Assembly: GCA_947306025.1 (NCBI GenBank)
Contig: CAMZFJ010000040.1
Span: forward strand, 1 to 9,810
From: an uncultured Fibrobacter sp.
GTDB lineage: Bacteria > Fibrobacterota > Fibrobacteria > Fibrobacterales > Fibrobacteraceae
DNA length: 9,810 bases
Direction of reading: 5' to 3'
Positions 6,044-9,810 of this stretch are shown one piece after another. The translations under genes and the position numbers were made by a program. Position 1 is the first letter of the stretch. Each line of letters starts with the position of its first letter. Under the pieces are notes generated by a model, which searched no databases, was not told the DNA's origin, and saw only the letters and a program-made list of their open reading frames with translations.

Positions 6044-8201
6044 ATTTATCGGCCTTTACACAGCGAACTGAATTACGGTTTTGCTTTTCCGCCAACACGA
6101 AAGCGGCCCTGCCCTCAAATATTTGAACAGCCTCGCCCGCAGAAATCACTAGATCTTTTACCCATTCACCCGACGTCGTCCAATAGCCCCCAACTACTAC
6201 TCTAGAAGAATCCGAATTCGTCCAATATCCAACACCAGAATTATTGTAAATTAAAGAGTCATTGACTAAAATATACTGGCCCACCGGTTTCGCACTAAAG
6301 CCATACAGATTATTCGTTCCTCTAAAATCAACATAATCAACATAATCACCATTACCCCAATCCCGATAATCACACAACTTATGTCTAAAATAAAACGCGC
6401 ACCTAAAAGGATCTTCACCAATAAGATTTGCATTACCATCAAGCCATAAAATCAGTTCGTACCATTCATTAAAACTTGGTAATCGCCATCCATCTGGGCA
6501 CACACCAACAACCGTATCGGAGCTAACAGCCTCAAACCACGAATACAAGCAAGCATTATCATTGCACATGCTATCATTAGCAACCCCTTCTCGATAGCGT
6601 AGATCTTCAGCCATCCAATATTTGCCGTTGATTTCGGTAAAACGATACACTTCACCATCACGAGTATCTTTTATGTAATCCTCTGCGCCATGCTGTATAC
6701 GTTCATCCTTCTTTTTTTCTTCAGTAACTTCAGAATCAAAGACACAACGAACATAAGCCGTTTTATTATTCAAATTACCCGCACCATTTTCTTTTATATG
6801 CGCTCCGGTAGAGTCAACCCATAAAACCAAACGTTCCTCTGTATCAACAACTTTCGTCGAAATCCATATACCAGCACCAGGCGTAGCGGCAAAGCCATTT
6901 TTTGAGAGTAACGAATCTGCTGCATTTTTCCCCGCTCCACCATATTGCTGCAGCAAGTCTTCGACCTCATCATAACGCGGCAAACGGGTTCCAGCTGGGC
7001 ATCCAGTTAAAGCAATATTATACAAATACAGGTCTTCAGTATTTTCACTATTTGGATAATAATACCGTAAGTTTTCAGCCATCCAAGTAACATTTCCTAT
7101 GCGCAAAGCCTTATACACAGCACCGTTTGCCATATCAAAAACATTATAGCCATTGGAATCAGGCTTTTGACGCACACTCATGCCAACCCAACGATTTTCA
7201 TTTTTGTCGCATTCAAATCTTACTTTATAGAATTGACTATGCTCACTCCAATTTTCATGAACTTCGCCATAATTCGTTTCATCACATGTTCCAAGACCAT
7301 ACTCATTCGTCCAAAAATCATATAGATACTTTACAAACGGAGGAACAGTAGTATTCACTCTTTTCAAAGAATTCAAATTCTTTTCAATATCGCACAAAAA
7401 ACATTGTCCATAGACATAATCCAAGAAAGAAAAATCGCGGCTTTTTTTCAAATACTCATTTTCCATGAAATACGCCCAATCCGCCATTTGAGCCACTTCA
7501 GAGCCATGCCATGATCCATTTTCAGCAAAAGAATGTGCTGCCAAAGCAAGCAGTTCAGAAAATTCGTCAACAGATTTTCCTTCCCGTAGCAAAACACTTA
7601 TCGACAATAAGGCACCACCATTTTTCTGCGAAAAAATATCCATATTTTCAGGCGACTCCAAACTGCTCAAAAAACCGAATGACGAAAAAATCTCATACTC
7701 AGCCTGTTTTTTCGCATCATCAAAAGACATTCCCTGTTTTCGAACAAGGTTTAGAACGCGTTCTGTTTCTAAGTGCGTAAGCACATTCACATTTACACGA
7801 TCACGGTTAGTTAAGTCCGTAAGGGCATTCAAAGTTATCATGCTACCAGACATTTTGCCTGTATTTCCATCGAGATAATAACCGTTTACTTCAATCAGCG
7901 CATACAGAGAATCTAAACCTGTATCATAAAACAAAAAATCACCTTGGTCGTTTATCACATGCGTCTTTAAACTCTTACCCGTCTGTAAAAATGTTTCGCC
8001 ATCCAGTTCCTGAATCGTCACGGAGGAACCCATTGCAAAGGGGCCAATCTGCGCCAAACCCGAAATCAAGCGTTCTGTACCAGAGCGCACATTTTCTTGC
8101 TGCAATTCGGGAGTATCGTCAAGCGCAACCACATCGGAGCATGCACAAAGCATGGATACAATCGTCAAAAATTCAAAAAAGCGACTCATTTTCATCTTCA
8201 T
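6042..8201 (-). CDS. Lipoprotein D: two TIGR02145 domains, first of the four
   Basis: This is a 719-residue predicted lipoprotein. The signal peptide ends in SMLCAC with Cys21 modified; starts at Met3 or Met5 would also give a workable signal. Its linker differs from that of B and C. The N-terminal unit (about 47-176) contains GPFAMGSSVTIQELDG, ALIEVNGYYLDG and VNVNVLTHLETER. The middle part includes an extra pair, C267/C270, and ends in the Cys306/Cys331 module. Domain 1 (about 355-487) is the weakest copy: the usual RDG is ANG, and the inner Cys pair is missing, though WMAENLRY, CPAGTRLP and VRCV remain. A charged linker (about 491-505) joins domain 2 (about 508-717), which has RDGEVYR, WMAEDLRY, C546/C551, CPDGWRLPSFNEW and SVRCV. 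It starts 21 bp after the TIGR02147 gene with only a weak AAGAG site, which suggests a shared transcript. Confidence 0.93.
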   Translation of the reverse strand: MKMKMSRFFEFLTIVSMLCACSDVVALDDTPELQQENVRSGTERLISGLAQIGPFAMGSSVTIQELDGETFLQTGKSLKTHVINDQGDFLFYDTGLDSLYALIEVNGYYLDGNTGKMSGSMITLNALTDLTNRDRVNVNVLTHLETERVLNLVRKQGMSFDDAKKQAEYEIFSSFGFLSSLESPENMDIFSQKNGGALLSISVLLREGKSVDEFSELLALAAHSFAENGSWHGSEVAQMADWAYFMENEYLKKSRDFSFLDYVYGQCFLCDIEKNLNSLKRVNTTVPPFVKYLYDFWTNEYGLGTCDETNYGEVHENWSEHSQFYKVRFECDKNENRWVGMSVRQKPDSNGYNVFDMANGAVYKALRIGNVTWMAENLRYYYPNSENTEDLYLYNIALTGCPAGTRLPRYDEVEDLLQQYGGAGKNAADSLLSKNGFAATPGAGIWISTKVVDTEERLVLWVDSTGAHIKENGAGNLNNKTAYVRCVFDSEVTEEKKKDERIQHGAEDYIKDTRDGEVYRFTEINGKYWMAEDLRYREGVANDSMCNDNACLYSWFEAVSSDTVVGVCPDGWRLPSFNEWYELILWLDGNANLIGEDPFRCAFYFRHKLCDYRDWGNGDYVDYVDFRGTNNLYGFSAKPVGQYILVNDSLIYNNSGVGYWTNSDSSRVVVGGYWTTSGEWVKDLVISAGEAVQIFEGRAAFVLAEKQNRNSVRCVKADK

Positions 8202-8222
8202 ACCAACTCTTTTATATTCTAT

Positions 8223-9092
8223 TTACTTTTGCGGTCCATAACTATTCTGCGCATTTGGCGCTACCGCACGGCCATGAATATTTTCCGTCAGCGGGAAAAG
8301 TTGCATATTCAAGCGACAAACTTTTTCTATGCTCTTATCCGCAGATACAATCGACACAATGCGCTTACGGCACTCCGCCAATTCTTCCACGACCTTCTTG
8401 TAGCATTCATCCGTCATGCCCATCGTGATGCCGCTAAAGTGGCGTTCCGAGATAGGCAATTTGTCCAAAGCCTCAAGCGCAAGCTCGCCCATTTGGCGCA
8501 ATTGCGAATGCACCGCCACGGCAACCACATTCAAATTTCCTGTCGATAGCGAAGCATTAGTCTGGTGGTAGTTGCCCTTGATATCGCGCTTTAAGAGTCC
8601 GGACTTTACCAAGAACCGCAAGCTTTCGCTGACATCCGCCGCAGAAATCGCTGGCTTGCACACCTTGGCAATTTCGTTCGGTTTCGCGCCCGGCATCGCG
8701 ACCGCCAATTCACGGACAACAGAATGCTTCCAAGTTTCGTAGTAAGTGTACATTTCGCTACCGAGGATTCTCACGCGGTTCACTTCGCCAAGCGCCTGCA
8801 TTTCCTCAAAACACTTCTTCTTTTCCTGCTCCGTCTTTGCGCTTTCGTACCGCACCAACAAAACAAAATAATCCAGTTCATAGCCAAGCAAGCCCATTGC
8901 AAGGCCAGTTTTCTTAGCACCTTCTTCGCGAAGCCGAGTCTTGCCATCGCACACAAGTTTCAGGTACGACCCCGAGGCAAACCCGGCCAATTTTGCAAAC
9001 TCGCGCCACGTAAACGCCGAGCAACGTTTGCGTTCGCGATAATAATCCAGCACGTATTCGCGATAGTCCTGATATTCCGTAACCGATTTCAT
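8223..9092 (-). CDS. TIGR02147 / DUF4423-type probable transcriptional regulator
   Basis: This 289-residue protein has no signal peptide or membrane segment, so it is probably cytoplasmic. The N-terminal block EYQDYREYVLDYYRERKRCSAFTWREFAK is typical of the TIGR02147 family. Residues about 28-66 (REFAKLAGFASGSYLKLVCDGK) look like a helix-turn-helix of the Cro/C1 type. A charged helix follows (about 83-103). Residues about 120-178 (ELAVAMPGAKPNEIAK... VSESLRFLVKSGLLKRD...GNYHQT) resemble a winged-helix fold. The C-terminal part ends in the family-like LNMQLFPLTE. I chose the ATG at 9092: the reading frame extends to a TTG at 9137, but the extra 15 residues have no counterpart in the paralogue as I start it, and MKSVTEY is the usual kind of family start. 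No strong Shine-Dalgarno is visible. As first gene of the unit it may control the downstream lipoproteins and itself. The regulatory role is inferred, not shown. Confidence 0.9.
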   Translation of the reverse strand: MKSVTEYQDYREYVLDYYRERKRCSAFTWREFAKLAGFASGSYLKLVCDGKTRLREEGAKKTGLAMGLLGYELDYFVLLVRYESAKTEQEKKKCFEEMQALGEVNRVRILGSEMYTYYETWKHSVVRELAVAMPGAKPNEIAKVCKPAISAADVSESLRFLVKSGLLKRDIKGNYHQTNASLSTGNLNVVAVAVHSQLRQMGELALEALDKLPISERHFSGITMGMTDECYKKVVEELAECRKRIVSIVSADKSIEKVCRLNMQLFPLTENIHGRAVAPNAQNSYGPQK

Positions 9093-9126
9093 AATATTAA
9101 AATAGAAATACCAACTAGCTCTCGCA

Positions 9127-9155
9127 ATAGTACGCAAGATTTTTCATAAAAACAA
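9127..9155 (-). promoter_or_regulatory. Candidate promoter of the five-gene operon
   Basis: The minus strand has TTGTTT (9155-9150), a 17-base spacer and TACTAT (9132-9127). This fits a sigma-70-like promoter with correct spacing but matches the consensus only partly. It would give a short leader of roughly 30 bases before the ATG at 9092. The spacer region is AT-rich, so other placements are possible. Confidence 0.25.
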
Positions 9156-9176
9156 AAATGGCGATTTTTACGCAAA

Positions 9177-9187
9177 TTTAAGCATTT
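9177..9187 (-). repeat. Shared 11-bp upstream motif, copy 2 (AAATGCTTAAA)
   Basis: These 11 bases are identical to 173-183 and lie 85 bp upstream of the ATG at 9092. They sit upstream of the candidate promoter, where an activator or other DNA-binding protein could act. The role as a binding site is inference. Confidence 0.4.
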
Positions 9188-9244
9188 CCAAACAGAGATA
9201 AAAAAATATATAATCTAAAGAACAAAAATTGAATTCTATAAAAC

Positions 9245-9270
9245 AAAAAAAATCCTCGCCGAAGCGAGGA
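9245..9270 (-). terminator. Intrinsic terminator of the decarboxylase beta-subunit gene
   Basis: On the minus strand TCCTCGC (9270-9264) and GCGAGGA (9259-9253) form a perfect 7-bp stem closed by a TTCG tetraloop and followed directly by eight Ts (9252-9245). It lies 55 bp after the stop codon at 9326 and separates that gene from the lipoprotein operon. Confidence 0.93.
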
Positions 9271-9290
9271 CCTTTGAAGATTCCCAGTCG

Positions 9291-9312
9291 GAGCCGGCCC
9301 TTCGGCAGGCTC
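9291..9312 (-). repeat. GC-rich imperfect palindrome between stop codon and terminator
   Basis: GAGCC (9291-9295) pairs with GGCTC (9308-9312), and inside them GCC (9297-9299) pairs with GGC (9304-9306); a single G/A mismatch separates the two stems and the loop is CTTC. The flanking text (CTTCGGCAGGCTCAGGGACC) resembles short repeats found scattered in many bacterial genomes, from memory and not checked. It may act as a dispersed palindromic repeat or help stabilise the 3' end of the mRNA. Confidence 0.5.
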
Positions 9313-9325
9313 AGGGACCTAAACC

Positions 9326-9810
9326 TTACGAAAGACGGCTGATCATGTAACCAGCGCAGACTGCCGTACCGATCACACCAGAGACGTTCGGGCCCATGGC
9401 GTGCATCAAGAGGAAGTTCTGCGGGTCATACTTAGCGCCTTCAACCTGAGAAACGCGGGCAGCCATCGGCACAGCAGAAACGCCTGCGGAACCGATAAGC
9501 GGGTTCACCGGGTTCTTCGGAGAGCACTTGTTCATGATCTTTGCAAGGAGAAGACCGCCGAAAGTGGAGAAGCCAAAGGCAACCACACCCATAGCGATAA
9601 TCATGATGGTCTGCGGCTTGAGGAAGATGTCGGCAGACATCGTGAGGCCCACGGAAGTTCCGAGGAAGATCGTCACGATATTCATGAGTTCGTTGGAGGA
9701 GGTCTTCACGAGACGTTCGACGACACCAGCTTCCTTGAAGATGTTACCCATCATGAGCATGATGATAAGGGCAGAAGCATCCGGCACGACGAGCACGCAG
9801 ACGATCATCA
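9326..9810 (-). CDS. Na+-translocating decarboxylase beta subunit (OadB/GcdB/MmdB family), C-terminal part
   Basis: The last 160 or so residues of a membrane protein whose 5' part lies beyond the right edge; family members are usually about 370-430 residues. The family couples decarboxylation of a biotin-bound carboxyl group to Na+ export across the inner membrane. The fragment shows several hydrophobic segments and the signature [20 protein letters not shown]. In it Asn102, Gly106, Ser111 and Arg118 of the fragment have the spacing of the functional residues N373, G377, S382 and R389 of Klebsiella OadB. The C-terminus [19 protein letters not shown] is also typical. The substrate (oxaloacetate, glutaconyl-CoA or methylmalonyl-CoA) cannot be told from the beta subunit alone, so no symbol is given. 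Methionine at 9808 is internal, not a start. Its own terminator follows, so it is not part of the lipoprotein unit. Confidence 0.93.
   Translation of the reverse strand, partial: MIVCVLVVPDASALIIMLMMGNIFKEAGVVERLVKTSSNELMNIVTIFLGTSVGLTMSADIFLKPQTIMIIAMGVVAFGFSTFGGLLLAKIMNKCSPKNPVNPLIGSAGVSAVPMAARVSQVEGAKYDPQNFLLMHAMGPNVSGVIGTAVCAGYMISRLS

Noticed and set aside
290..8201. The four similar lipoprotein genes as a mobile element or a repeat array from assembly error
   Set aside because: The copies are well diverged over most of their length, each has its own intact frame, and no transposase, terminal repeat or target duplication is visible. Gene duplication explains them.
290..8201. TIGR02145 domains as active formylglycine-generating enzymes
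   Set aside because: Only the general fold-like motifs match; I see no catalytic cysteine motif of that enzyme family.
9093..9137. Extension of the TIGR02147 regulator to a TTG start at 9137
   Set aside because: The 15 extra residues (RTIARASWYFYFNI region) are unlike the family N-terminus, TTG is a rare start, and ATG at 9092 aligns with the paralogue.
9326..9808. Short complete membrane protein starting at Met 9808
   Set aside because: The beta-subunit family is more than twice this length and the reading frame continues to the window edge, so this is an internal Met of a truncated gene.
1..9810. CRISPR array, tRNA or rRNA genes
   Set aside because: No regularly spaced direct repeats and no recognisable tRNA or rRNA sequence; nearly all of the window is coding.

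Overview
The window most likely comes from a Fibrobacter genome (F. succinogenes or a close relative). The main reason is the pairing of two protein families typical of that genus: lipoproteins carrying the 'Fibrobacter succinogenes major paralogous domain' (TIGR02145; motifs RDGxxYK, WMAENLRY, CPxGWRLP and a terminal VRCV) and a TIGR02147/DUF4423-type protein (EYxDYRxY...ERKRxSAFTWREFAKLAGF). This assignment rests on recognised motifs, not on a database search. All genes lie on the minus strand, so transcription runs from high to low coordinates.

Layout in order of transcription. (1) 9810-9326: the C-terminal part of a Na+-translocating decarboxylase beta subunit (OadB/GcdB/MmdB family), cut by the window edge and followed by a strong intrinsic terminator (9270-9245). 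A GC-rich imperfect hairpin (9291-9312) lies between the stop codon and the terminator. (2) 9244-9093: an AT-rich spacer with the presumed promoter of the next unit and an 11-bp motif that recurs at the other end of the window. (3) 9092-290: a five-gene unit with gaps of only 12-21 bp. It holds a cytoplasmic TIGR02147 protein (probable regulator), then four paralogous lipoproteins of 719, 696, 710 and 494 residues, here named D, C, B and A. It ends at a clear intrinsic terminator (262-231). (4) 230-90: a spacer with the same 11-bp motif. (5) 89-1: the first 29 codons of a second TIGR02147 protein, which suggests that another unit of the same kind begins here.

Each of the four lipoproteins has the same order of parts: a lipoprotein signal peptide; an N-terminal unit of about 130 residues ending in a VNVNxLTHLxxxR helix region; a helical middle part; a small module with two cysteines exactly 25 residues apart; then two (D, C, B) or one (A) TIGR02145 domains. 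Export and conserved cysteines point to disulfide-bonded proteins at the cell envelope. My working picture is a regulator followed by a set of duplicated, diverged surface lipoproteins, possibly for binding or sensing in the rumen or gut. Function is inference; the sequence shows only the architecture.

The open reading frames on the plus strand are shadows of these genes. I see no tRNA, rRNA, CRISPR array, insertion sequence or phage gene.
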